From: Rhizopus sp. PT2906
Taxonomy: Eukaryota > Mucoromycota > Mucoromycetes > Mucorales > Rhizopodaceae
DNA: 50,775 nt
NCBI GenBank assembly: GCA_025529335.1
Contig: JAMYHX010000309.1
Coordinates: 1-50,775, forward strand
Reading direction: 5' to 3'
A program made the translations under genes and the position numbers. Below are positions 1 through 11,636 of this stretch, in pieces. The notes below the pieces were generated by a model. That model was given only the letters and a program-made list of their open reading frames with translations, had not been told where the DNA came from and searched no databases. Numbering within the stretch: position 1 is the stretch's first letter; every line of letters begins with the position of its first letter.

Positions 1-3000
1 CCGCGTTACCACGTTTTTTAAATATTCTTATCGGCGATTATAATGATAGAATAGGACATACTCGTACATAGGAATTCCAAACAATGTTTGTTAAACCAAC
101 TTGATAGTTTCATTATAAATAAATATATTAGAAGCTTAATTAATGCATTGCTTCATTTGTATTTCATTATTTGATTTCAATGCATTCATCTAAACGCACA
201 AACAACAAGACACATGTAAAAGGGAAAAAAAAAATTTATCTTTTTAAATAAGACTCCGATACAAAAACAGTAAGATGCAGTAACATACAAAAAAGGGTAC
301 CTGGATGTCATTATGGTAACTGTTGTCATGGCAAGCATGTTAATAAAGTAGATATCATATATATTTGTGCATAAAATAACTTTAAACTGTCTATTAAAAA
401 TGATATTAAATAAAAACAGTAACACAGCAAAAGAAATCATCAAATAAGATCACAGAAATTGAAGCACATGGTTGTAAACAACTAGTTCTCCAGCTTATCT
501 ATTTCCAAAAACATAATAACAGAGCGGAACAGGAAAACAAACAAATGGTAAAGAGTAAAGAGAGATAGCCAAGAGTGCAGGAAGAGTATACTCCTTCCCA
601 AGATCAAAGTTGCACCCCGCTAATTCTAAAGTAGTCCTGTTGACAAAAATAGAAGTCATGCCGTTGCGCGTGATGGCAATCCAAATGTGCTAATTTTTAA
701 ACTTACTTTGATAACAAAAAAGCCTCTAATTACAACTCATGGCTCTACTAACCAAAACAAGACAATAAATGCATCTGTGTCTTCACTCAAGAAGGAGAGG
801 GGAGAACTACTGACTTGATTGCCCAGTTCGAAATCTACCGTCAAGTCTTAATATACTCTCACTGTGAAGAACCTTTTTTGCCGAAACAACAGATGACCCT
901 CCCCACAAGCTGTTTTCCATTGTAATGGGCTACGGAGCTAAATAACTATGAGATTCGTTGCATAATCTCACTTTTCCTTTTCCTTGCAGATCACACTTAC
1001 AGAAAGTATCGAAATTTCTATATTTTCTCGGAAATCTCTGGCTCTGCAATTAGGATCACTTAGTATGCAGTCAGAAGACATGTAATATATTTAGTGTGTG
1101 ATTCAATACATTTGTCCAGATCAGTAATTGAGTAGTTACATATCATATAAAGCAATAAACACAGCTTGTGTTGATAAACTTTCAATTCTCTTTTAGGATG
1201 CTGAGACTCTAATGCAACAGTCACCCTTTGAGAATTTAGTTTTTCAGTATATCTCCCTACAAGAGTTCGAATGCCTGTTGGACAGCCTTGCTTTATTGTC
1301 GTGTCTCTACTGGTACGTAATGATCTACAGACATTCAAGGAACAAACATTGAATTCATTCGTACCTCTGACACGTTTGTTAAGGTATTTCTTTACCTAAG
1401 GATGGATCAATGAGCAGGCTTTACAGGGAAATTATATCATCCATATGAGGACATAAGTAATATAGGGCTCACCTTTCTGATGAAGCATCATCAGTATGAA
1501 CACCATTGTACCCTCTTCAAAGTTTTCATTCACAGTTTTTAAGTGCACTCATTATTTTCTCTGTTCATCTGTCGCGTGTAGTCTGTCGTTTCTTTCCTTT
1601 AATAAGAATTGGCAGTTCTAGAGAAATATAACTCAAAGGTATAGACTTGATATTCAAATTGATTAAATTGATATTTTTTTGTCGCTTATTGAACCTGCTT
1701 GGAAAACCACTAAAGACCTTAAAAGAAACAAAAGCATATTTCATAAAAATGGTGACACCAAATATTCTTATAAGGCATTTCGTTAAGACGTAAAGAATGC
1801 TCCTTTTTTTTCAAAAACCCTTCCATGTATCCAAGAACTAGCCTTAATCTCTTTCGTGGCCATTGGTTATTTTTGATGAACAGCTTACCAAATATAGATT
1901 TCAGCTGGCGCCTTTTGTAATAGTTTTTTTTTTTTCATTACTGTTCAGAATAGCATTACAAAGCGGTAAATTGACATCATTTAACATAACGGACTTTGTT
2001 AAATAAAATATCCTATTGAGCGCTGTAATAATTAGTAATAATAAACCCGAACCAGAGACCCAAAAAAAACTCCTCTTAGCTCAAAGGTAACCAATGGACC
2101 ATAGCAGGTTTATCGAGTCACCATCGGATATTCTTTACTGAATTTTTTGCCTGATTTCAGAATCAACGAAGGAAGAAAGGGGCAACTTGATGTACACGAA
2201 GCTAGAACAAATGAAACACAAAGACATGTGCTGTTGCTGATCACCGGGTTTAAATTTAAGCTCATTAGTTTTCGGACTTTTTCAAAATAATTTCGGACCT
2301 TCAGTAGGCGTTCAGTCACTGCAATCTCTAGCTTCTCATCGATATCAACGATATATACAGATATTGATGGATATCTTATCATGGTGCTAGTTACTAATTG
2401 AAGATCCAAATAACGGTTGTGGAAAGGGCCATCCACAATTGCAAAGTAACTGCCTGTTACCAAACGCCTCAAAATAGCCGAGCTTGACGGATAACTCATG
2501 GTATGAAGATGAGCTCAGATACGTGTTTGATTTCACTTTTGCGTGTGATGCAGCGTGGTACTCTGTACTAGAGATACTGCACACACAGTCTCCAATGCTG
2601 AGGCGGTTGCGCACAAATACATATACACTTGTGATATAAAAGTACACTCGGTCAAATGCAATGATCGCATCGATGAAGCGGCTTGCTACTTTCGCAAATA
2701 ACCTTTCCAAGGTCATCTTATGTTAACAATAACAATGGTAGATCCAGTGTTGGATGATGATCATGTACATATTGTTTGAAAGGAGCTTCATAATTGATTA
2801 CTATCAGCAGTCCAAGAGGCAGTACAATTCACCATCATAATAAGGTTGAAGCACTTTTTAACCTGTTTGCTTGATTCATATGGTATTTCATTTGCTTGTG
2901 AGACATCCACCAGTTCTGTATCTTTTTCTTTTTTTGAAGGAGGATAAATACAGTCTTAACAGCATGAGCATAGTGCTCAAATTGTATGCCGTTGCTTTCT

Positions 3001-4043
3001 TCGAATTTTGACGAGGAGATCCTGGAAGATCTGCTTCTGTGGACTTGATGCCATGATGATTCTGATAATAAGGAATACTGTCACTTGGCCTTGATCCAAG
3101 CTTATGATTATCTTCAAACACTATCTGTTCTTTTGAAAGAGAGATCGATAAAGAAAGAGTATTTAATATTAAGAAGGTGCGTCATCTCAATGGATATTGC
3201 AGTTTTTTGAGTCAGGGCAATTCTAAAGTTTTGTCGATTCAGTGGAATAAACTTCAATTTAGTAACCATATACTCCTGTTGCCATCTCAACAGAATTGCC
3301 AACGTAGCAGCGTTTCATTTTCAAATGAAGTCTCTCGAATAATAAAGACGCACACTGATGAGTCTCTTTATTTTTACAAATAAGATTATACATGACCCAT
3401 GAGAATCGGACATAATGAGTTATATGATAATGTCGTATTCTGTGGTCAATCTCTATATTGTTAAAGTAGTCTCATACTGAGGTATTTATAGGATTGTTTG
3501 AATGGTGTAACCTTTAGACAAACCAGACAGTAGGAAGGAGGTGCATAGCCACTGTCAAAGTAAAGTAAACCTCTACGTTCTTATTGTGTGTTGTGATGTT
3601 GACCCGGTTAGTCCAAGTGTCGTAATTGAATGAATTGCCTATGGGCAAAGTATCAGTTATTGCAGGAACTGGATCATGATAAAATTGAGACCAATACTAT
3701 CCAATGTCATACTTTGTTTAGTACAGTGTAACAAGCGGATGATGCAATCCATTTGTAACACTGGTTTTCAGGAACATCAAAAATGGTAGCCAAGACATAT
3801 GTCTACTTTTAATCTAAGAATCACGGAAAATAGTTTTAATGAACGGAAGCATAGTAACACGATGATCCCAATTATCCTTCGGGTCATCCTTTCCCCTCTC
3901 TCATTCTTTTGTAAAATGATATGTATTTTAATTATAAAACTTTATCATCTTTTTGCTAAAAATAAAAGAAGGGTGAAGATAGGAGTAAAGAAAAGAAATT
4001 AGAGAAAAAGACTGAAAAAAAAAGAGGGAATACATTGTTTATA
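1..4043. other. Intergenic region with no confident gene
   Basis: No convincing gene model was found in the first 4 kb. Several minus-strand open stretches look coding-like (about 1060-1338, 2110-2716 and 2888-3121), but they change frame, contain stops and have no family signature I recognise. The piece at 2888-3121 has an ordinary amino-acid mix with a basic C-terminal half and could be part of a decayed mobile gene. The rest is AT-rich with short homopolymer runs. I saw no tRNA-like box pair or rRNA. Confidence 0.5.
2110..3121 (-). pseudogene. Unrecognised coding-like scraps, possible decayed gene
   Basis: Three minus-strand open stretches (2888-3121, 2387-2716 and 2110-2499) lie in order on one strand but in different frames, separated by stops. 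The amino-acid composition is not low-complexity, and the first piece starts with a good ATG. I could not join them with consensus splice sites and do not recognise the family. They may be the remains of one gene or transposon, or chance open frames. Confidence 0.2.
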
Positions 4044-5711
4044 TCAGCCTTCAATACCTAAAAGCATTATCAAATACACACGTTAGAGAAGCAAGTGTAT
4101 GAGTTTATCTTTATGCTTACCAAATTCTTCTGTAAACTTGACTTGCTGTTCAATATCCTTTTGACTCACTGTTGGTCGTGTATTCTGAACAGCTTTCAAA
4201 AAGTCTTGAAGCGTCAATTCAGGTTCCAATAATTGATCTGATTCGATATCAGCCCATGTCATCTCCTGAGCGCCAGGAGCACCTGGCGAGCAAGGGGTTA
4301 AGTAACGTGCTGTCTTGCTTGGATCTTGCCTTGATGGTGCCTCGACCCATCTGAAGTGAGTGGCCATCTGTACTTTACGAATAGGTTGCATCAAGGCATC
4401 TCTTACAAGTGTAGCAATATCGGATCCAGTATATCTAGGATTAAAGTTCAGTAAACCATTTCATTACATTTCATTTACTTACCCTTCTGTCATGTCTGCC
4501 AGCGTTTTATAATCGGCTTGTGTTAATGTACAAGGTGTTGATCCAACATTTAAAGCAAATATGGCAGCACGAGCAGACGCATCGGGAAGTGGAATGTAAA
4601 TACGTTTTTCAAATCTAAAATCCCTTTTAATACCTTTTTTTCCCCTTCTCTCTTTACTCTATTACCTTCGACGAATAGCACTATCCAGTTGCCAAGGTAT
4701 GTTGGTAGCCGCCAAGACAAGCACACCATCCATGTCATTCCCCACACCATTCATTTGAACAAGAATTTCAGTTTTGATACGGCGTGAGGCTTCTGATTCT
4801 CCATCTCCACGCGTACCACAGAGTGAATCAACTTCATCAATAAATACAATCGAGGGCTTATTCTCTCGTGCCAGCTGAAACAGATTCTTAACCAAACGTT
4901 CACTCTCACCAAGCCATTTAGAAACCAGATCAGAAGAAGATACAGAAAAGAATGTAGAATTCGACTCGGTTGCTATTGCCTTTGCAAGATAAGATTTACC
5001 TGTACCTGGTGGTCCATATAGAAGGATGCCTCGCCATGGCTTTCGTTGTCCTATAAAGAAATGGGGGAATTTTTTGGGTAAAATGACTGCTTCCTTTAAT
5101 GCTTCTTTGGCACCCTCCAATCCAGCAACATCGTCCCACTGAACATTGGGTTTTTCCGTTAAAATAGCACTTGCTAAACTTGCTTTCATCTTTTTGAGGT
5201 CAGGATCATCTTCATCTGTTTCGTTATTTGAAGAGGCAGCACCATTCTTTCTATAGTTATTGTTATTAAACTAGCTATAAAGGAAACCAAGAAGACAGTT
5301 TTATACTTTTTAGGTGTGCCATTAGCACCCACAGGCTCCTTTTGCTTCTTTTCTTGATTGTTTAAAAACTCTTTCAACATTTCGGCTCTATCAAGATATT
5401 CAATAAACCTTTTTCGAATAGGTTCCTTCAAGCGGTCATTTTTCTCGTCTTTTTGGGGGAGAATAAAGACACATATAGTGAGTTTTCTTTTGTATGATGT
5501 CTATATTTCTAAAGCATTACATTTTATGGCTGTCATAAAGTATTCAAGTGCATTTTGATAGTGAGTGTATGCTTCTTTATAGTTTCCTTTGTGGTCCTCT
5601 TCTGTTGCCTTTTTGACAATTTCAATGGCTTTCTATCATCTAAGTAAGCATCTCTTTCTTTCTATAAGACAAACAAGTAGGTCTTACCGAAAGGAAGTCT
5701 GAATTGGACAT
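4044..5711 (-). CDS. VPS4: Vps4, ESCRT-III disassembly AAA ATPase
   Basis: Vps4 is the AAA ATPase that disassembles ESCRT-III on endosomal and other membranes. The model has seven exons: 5711-5688, 5632-5521, 5448-5307, 5250-4666, 4614-4483, 4434-4121 and 4057-4044. They join in frame to 440 residues, the usual Vps4 length. An N-terminal MIT domain (about residues 5-75) is followed by a linker and one AAA domain with Walker A GPPGTGKS (about 170), Walker B IVFIDEVDSL (about 228), the second region of homology and arginine-finger arginines (RRR). The C-terminal helix ends FTEEFGIEG, the family ending. The last exon is only 14 nt; reading through its intron gives an atypical tail, so the splice is well supported. 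The start MSNSDFLSKAIEIV fits the MIT helix. A 182-bp divergent promoter is shared with the RBBP6-like gene. Confidence 0.96.
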
Positions 5712-5893
5712 GGCTTGTTTCGTTTAAACAAAAAGGAGAGAGAGAGAAAAGAGAGGTTAAAAAAATCTTGGCGTATAAACAACCAAGGACGTACGGCAGA
5801 TCCCGTGACTTTAAAACAACGTCATTTTCTTTATACACATAATCTTTTTCTTTTTTTCTTTTTCTCTCTTTCTTTTTTTTTTATATAAAAGTC
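5712..5893. promoter_or_regulatory. Divergent promoter region, VPS4 and RBBP6-like gene
   Basis: This 182-bp gap separates two opposed start codons. It contains a purine tract near the VPS4 start and long T/C-rich tracts nearer the plus-strand start, as seen before many start codons in this window. A TATATAAAA string sits at 5882-5890, only a few bases before the plus-strand ATG, so it is probably too close to act as a TATA box for the annotated start. Confidence 0.4.
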
Positions 5894-8196
5894 ATGTCTG
5901 AAGAAACATCCAAACAAGAAGACACATCAATACCAGTAGCCAATGATCAAGCAGAGAGATCGTAAATATATAAATCAAACTATTTCATAATAATAATAAT
6001 AATAATATAAAAACTAGTACTGGAAACACGTCAATGTCTAATTTTAACGGACCAATGCCATCAGGCAACTTTGATAATGGCATGGGTATGCGAATGCTTA
6101 ATCCTTATCAACGCTTTCAGCAAATATGGTTTATGCAGCAATTACAAAGACAACAATTACAAAGACAAATGGCAGCAGCGGCAACTGGTAATAGCACAGC
6201 AACCAATATTCCTCCAGAATCACAGAAGCCACCTAGTGGATATGTTTGTTATAAATGTGGACAACCGGGACATTGGATTTATTACTGTCCTAATGTACCA
6301 AGAGGCCAGTTTGTTCCAAGAGCAGTGGATAAGTAAAGTGTTTTAAACTGTGCTTGATATACCTTACTCATTGTGTACAATAGGGTACAACAAGAAAGTG
6401 AAGAGCAACAAAAGCCAAGCGAGCTTTCCTGTATGATCTGTAGCAAGTTGATGACAGAGGCTATGTTGATATCTTGCTGTGGAAAGTCGTTTTGTAAAGA
6501 ATGTACGTACACGTTTGTATTCATCATGTTTATCTTTAGTTTATTATTATTCTTGTATGTATTTTATTCCATTTATGATTTACACTTTTATCCTTGCTTT
6601 TTCTTTCTTTCTGAAGGATGTAAAAAGAAAGAAAAAGAAAATACAGTTGATGTGTCAAGAATATTACGTGCTTCTTTTTCTTGTGTTTTGAGAGAGAGAC
6701 AAAGACAGAGACAGGGACAGAGAGAGAGAGAGAGAGAGAGAGAGATAGGGAGAGAAAAGGGGAAAGGGAGAAGGGACAAAGAAAATGAGAGAGAAAGAGA
6801 GAAAGAAAGAATAATAGACTAAAGATAGATACAAAACACATATAAACAATGTATTTATACTCTTTTAATGTAGGTATTACTACAACGCTTGAGAAAGAAG
6901 GTCGTTGTCCTCATTGCAATAATCAAGATAACATCTCGGTTGATCAACTCATTCCAAACAAGACGTTAAGAAAGGCGATCGAGGTTTATATTCGAGAACA
7001 AGAAGAAACAAAAAAGAACCAAGAAGAGCAACAGACTGAGGAGCAAAATCAAACAGAACAAGAACAACAACAACAACAACAACAACAACAACCGAATGAA
7101 AGTAGAGAGGTAAATAGTATTTTATTGTTAAATACAGGATTATTTATAGTAAATATAGCCTTCAAAGGGCAATACTGGAACAGCCATTCAAGTATTTGAA
7201 TCATCGGATGAAAGACCGATGAACAGAAAACACAATTTTAACATGGACAACATGATGTTCAATATGAATTGGATGAACATGCCACGTCCCCCATTTGCTG
7301 GTTTCCCACCTTTTACTGCGCCAGACTGGATGAACAAGACTGAAGGGGATAACAACAGCCCTAATCCAGCCTTTATGAACTTTCCCAATACATTTGCTAA
7401 TAATGAAGAAAATGTATACAATAACTCCATGATGCCTTTCCAAGATATGTTTGGATATAACTTTAATCGTGGAGGATACAGAGGACGAGGAGGAGGAGGC
7501 ATGAGAGGTCGCGGGTACCATAGCTCAAGAGGCCGTGGAGATTATCATCATAATGAAGACAGAACTAATGACGAACGAGGACGCTCTCGTTCTCCTCGAC
7601 GCGATAGTTCACGTGATGGTAGTCGCAGAAGAGAGGAAAGATATGACGAAAAGTATGACGATAGACATGATGAGGAAGGTCGACGCGATGATAAAGGTGA
7701 AAGACGTGACAGCAGAAGAGAAGACAGTCGAAGAAGGGGTGATAGTCGTAAAAGGGATGAAAGCCACCGAAGAAGGGATGATAGCCGAAGACGGGATGAT
7801 AGCCGAAGACGGGATGATAGCCGAAGACGGGATGACAGCCGAAGACGGGATGACAGCCGAAGAAGAGATGACAAGCGTAGTGCCAGACGCGAGGATAGAA
7901 AAGATGAAAGACGAAGCGATAGACACGAGAGCAAATATAATGACAGAAGGGATGATAAATACAGTAGTGATCGATATGATCGATACAGTGACCGTCGAAG
8001 TGACGAAAGAAGTAGAAGTCGCTATCGTGAAGAGAGACACTCTTCTCACAGAAGATCTGCATCACCAAGATCTACCTCTCGTCATTCACGACATCGTAGT
8101 TCATCCAGACGTCATCCTTCAAAATCAAGATACAGAAGTCGTGAAAGAGAAAAGGAAAAGTCTAAAGATAGAAGTCGGGATCGTAGAAGAAGATGA
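5894..8196 (+). CDS. RBBP6/Mpe1-like zinc-knuckle + RING + RS-rich protein lacking DWNN
   Basis: RBBP6/Mpe1 proteins are subunits of the pre-mRNA cleavage and polyadenylation machinery and RING-type ubiquitin ligases. Five exons (5894-5961, 6018-6332, 6384-6502, 6874-7109, 7168-8196) give 588 residues. A CCHC zinc knuckle (CYKCGQPGHWIYYC, about residues 98-115) is followed by a C4C4-type RING (CMIC...CCGKSFCKEC...CPHC, about 143-185) of the RBBP6 kind, then a Q/E-rich stretch, an RGG patch (about 347-365) and about 200 residues of R/D/S-rich sequence with tandem DDSRRR units near 448-475. The N-terminal ubiquitin-like DWNN domain of the family is absent: exon 1 encodes a short acidic leader, and only 182 bp separate it from the divergent VPS4 start. 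Intron 3 is exceptional at 371 nt, splits the RING between two zinc ligands and carries a GA microsatellite. A separate DWNN-bearing paralogue elsewhere is possible. Confidence 0.85.
6692..6800 (+). repeat. GA-rich microsatellite in an intron
   Basis: A purine-rich run dominated by GA and GACA units lies inside the 371-nt intron of the RBBP6-like gene. It explains the serine/leucine-rich open frames on the opposite strand, which are not genes. Slippage here probably accounts for the unusual intron length. Confidence 0.85.
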
Positions 8197-8294
8197 GCAA
8201 ACAAGATTCTTGATTTTACTTTTTGATGAATGCAATTTAAAGAATATTTCTTTGAATAAAAATAGCTTGTTTTTTATTTTAAGCATATGCTCTT

Positions 8295-11110
8295 TTACTT
8301 TAGAGGAAAGGTCCATGCCACTTGTTCTTCATTACTCTTCCATGCAGGTATAAAGCAGTTTGCAGAATCACTTGGATAAGGACTATTGTCGCCATATTTT
8401 TTATGTAAATCAATAATGCTACTATCGTTCTGGTTTACTTGTTCGTCAATACTTTGATATATCAAGAAATTTCGATCTCCAGGCTTGTGGTGTAATAAAT
8501 ACTGACCAGGTTCAAGGATTCTATAGAAAACAAAGAGATGTGAGCTATTGTTTATGTGACAGAGTGCATTCAGCATGCATTACTTTTGTAAATTTAAGAA
8601 TGTCTGTCGGATCAATTCACTTTCACCTATTGGCTGCCATCTATCACCCATAATGTCTATCATTTGTTTTTTATCTACTCGAACTAGACGGTTATTCACC
8701 AAATCAATCCTTCCTTCCATAACTATCGAATGTCCACCAATATATGATCGTAACCAGTTCATGGCTCTTTCTGCAGGAGTAACCACTTCTTCTCGCTCTT
8801 CACATATTTGATAGTCTAATTTTGAAACTAGAATAACCTTTTTATCCGCTGTCCCTGTCGTGTTTTGCTATATACGAGGTTATCTTGTTAGCTCAAAGCC
8901 TTAATTAAATAATATCCTGATATTTTACGCTAGAAAGTTCTCCATCCGATTGATGCCGTATTAATATATTCAAATCCTCTCCAAATGTCCAGTGGTTATA
9001 TTGAAGATTCTCATCATTATTGTAATCCCACTCTTCTGTATCAGAACTATTTATATTTGGTTTAGAAGTTGATGATATGGGGTGTCGTTTTGCCCAGTCT
9101 AAACAAAGGCTTTTGAAGGCCAAGTCATATACAATCTTGTTCATTTCACGCTTGGTTAATGCTTCTTTCGGTAAAGGGCGATCAAAAATCAAAGTTTTAT
9201 CTACAATGTTTAAGTATTCACATAGGAGGATACAATTTAAGGTAAACTTACAGTCATTTTCTTGCTTCACCGTCAGAGGTATATAGGTACTGGTGGATAA
9301 ATCATTTTGTATCTCTACCAGCTTCAGTAAACTAGATGAGGATATAACCACTTCGAACCTTGTATGTTTAATTATGTCGTGCACAATTCTATCGTCACTA
9401 AGATTTGGAGGCATCTTCTTTTTGTAATATGTGCCATAAGCTATATCGTCTTCATAAGCTTTACCAGTGTCAATATAGTGTTTAAATATATCCATTCTTC
9501 TAGGCGATTCAAACACTTCAGGTTTGCATGCACATATTTGTCCCTGCATAAAATTAAGTAAAACTTCATCTTGTTGGTTTCATACTTACGGATTTTAATA
9601 AAGATTTCTTAAAGGATAATATAGGTTTCTCCTGAGGAATAGCAACCGGCATCTTTACAAAGTTAAAGCATCTGTAGAAACGCTACAAAGGGGCTTTGTT
9701 ATTTTATTTTTTTTCTCTTGCATAAATATAAAGATTACTTACTGGATATTTTTGTATTCTTTTGTTTTCTAAAGCGTAATACTCTTTTATCATCGTATCG
9801 ACCTTATTGTCCAGAATATCATAGACTTTGGAAGCCAGCATTCTTTTCCGTTGGTGATTTACATACTCTTCCTGTTCGGCTTTAAAAGCAATACATAAGC
9901 TGTTGTATAAAAATCGTTCTGGATCTGATAAGGGTGTTCCCTATTGTATATTTAGAAATAAAATGGCGTGTTCAGATCGTGTTGAATTACCTTTTTTATT
10001 TGATCAGATAATGAGATAAATTGCTTATGTTGTTGTCTTGTCAGTTTAGAGTATTGATTGTCTTTTGTTTCCTTTGTATCGGTGTTATCATTCAGGTCTG
10101 CAAATTGTGCTGCAATCTCTAAATCCGAGACTCCCTGTTGTGTGTTATTACTATCGCTTTGATATTGTTCCAAGTTGTTCAAAACGGTATCCAGAAGGTT
10201 TGGCGTCTGTAATACAGGCTCGGGTTCAGACTGATCTTCTGGTTCGGACGAGATATTTTCACCAGGAGTAAAGACATGCTCTGAAGGACTAGGATCGTTT
10301 GCCTCTTCATTTGAACATTCAAACTCTCTTCTGGACAGAATAGCGGATTGCAGTAACCCATGAAGTTCAGGCACAAGATTATAGGAAATAGTGTAAGCCT
10401 CATAAGCTTCTTGAGTAAAGAATATCCCAGATGCGTTGAGATTTTCATTCCGTACTTCTTGTTGTCCAGCGCTAAGACTTAATATTTCTCTATCACTGGT
10501 CTTTAGTGTATCAGGGGCTAGGATCTCTAAATTCGAAAACACTTTTATATCAGAATTTTAACAATGACTTTGGGACATGGTAGCGATTACCTTCATTTTC
10601 TGTTTCATGACGAATAGATTGTGTATCAGTGCCGTCCTCTGATCCAAAGTAATCGTCAGACTCTGTTTCTCCATCATTTTCATTACTACTCGTACGTTCC
10701 ATTATATCTATGATACTTTGAACATCCTCTTGATCGACTGATGTAGTGTCAATCTGCTGTTGATCTATAATAAGCTCTTCCTTTAATGGTGTAGGTTGTT
10801 CTTCATTTTCATTTGATTCTATAGCCATTTGGTCATTTATACTGTCAGTCAGCTCATCAATGTCTGAATGATCGAGATCTGGCAATGACTCTGTCCCTTC
10901 AAGGTCATTTTTGTTTGATTGCACTGTTTGATGAAATGTTTCATTCTGGTCATTTTCAAGATTTGAATGAGTTAACGTGTCTTGAACTTGCTGATCAAGT
11001 TTCTGAAGTTTAGGAGAAAGTTCATTTTCATCGTCTATTGATTCCTTTCTTAGTCTTTTTGATTTTCTTAAAGGTTCGTTCATTATTTCCTTTTTGTGTT
11101 GATCAGGCAT
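8295..11110 (-). CDS. Large nuclear-type protein, probable ICE2/NARG2 C-terminal domain
   Basis: Seven exons (11110-10591, 10526-9991, 9940-9743, 9682-9590, 9543-8929, 8867-8584, 8520-8295) join in frame to 823 residues; six introns of 46-64 nt have consensus ends. The first 350 residues are acidic and disordered with a basic patch (LRKSKRLRKES), then comes a helical region and a conserved-looking C-terminal half. Features of that half (KMPVAIPQEKP; a basic-hydrophobic strand around RIDLVNNRLVRVDKK; LEPGQYLLHHKPGDRNF; a final AWTFPLK) recall the NARG2/ICE2 C-terminal domain of the little elongation complex, which supports snRNA gene transcription by RNA polymerase II. That assignment is from memory of the family and is moderate at best. 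The gene itself is well supported by its splice pattern. Start at MPDQHKK: no earlier in-frame ATG was seen. Confidence 0.6.
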
Positions 11111-11442
11111 GGAAGAGTTGTTAAAAAATGATTTAAGCGCTGTAAAAGGTTTAAATATCCGCCTTGAGCCTGTATGTGCAACATATATATGAGATAGCTT
11201 GACAAGTAAACGTGTAAGTACTGATTACATTATAGATTTTGCTCTGATGTCTCTATTTTATCATCATATTGTCCTTGAATGACATGAATGGTCTAAATTT
11301 AAAGATGAATAACAATGCATATGCTCCTATAAAGATTGTCTATAAACATACAGTATAGACACAAACAGGTATTCCCATTTGATAATAATGGATATTATAT
11401 CTTAAAGCGGAAAGGGGAACTTCACTGCATACATTCATCTAT

Positions 11443-11444
<2 letters not shown>

Positions 11445-11510
<66 letters not shown>
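11445..11510. repeat. 66-nt uninterrupted poly(dT) tract
   Basis: Sixty-six consecutive T residues are read on the plus strand (poly(dA) on the minus strand). The tract lies between two divergent genes, 335 nt upstream of the minus-strand start at 11110 and 126 nt before the plus-strand start at 11637. Long poly(dA:dT) tracts are known to exclude nucleosomes at fungal promoters. The exact length is prone to sequencing and assembly error. Confidence 0.9.
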
Positions 11511-11513
<3 letters not shown>

Positions 11514-11636
11514 GCATGAATCATCCATAGCTATGGTAACTTACGTACTCATTGGGCACTGTGTTTAAATTTCTTGTTCCTTTGTTCCCTGAGTCATTTG
11601 TTGTTTATCTTTTCTTTCTTCTACCCCAACAAAAAA

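Noticed and set aside
1250..1275. TTCGAAT string resembling a tRNA B box
   Set aside because: The flanking bases cannot form the T stem and no A box or acceptor stem is present.
6536..6849. Minus-strand open frames rich in Ser/Leu opposite the RBBP6-like gene
   Set aside because: They are translations of the GA microsatellite in an intron; low complexity and no splice or start support.
7535..8353. Long overlapping frames on both strands over the RS-rich exon
   Set aside because: They are shadows of a repetitive R/D/S coding sequence; the repeat keeps other frames open.
11445..11510. Poly(A) tail of a retrotransposed gene on the minus strand
   Set aside because: No gene-like body or target-site duplication is visible next to the tract; kept only as an alternative explanation.
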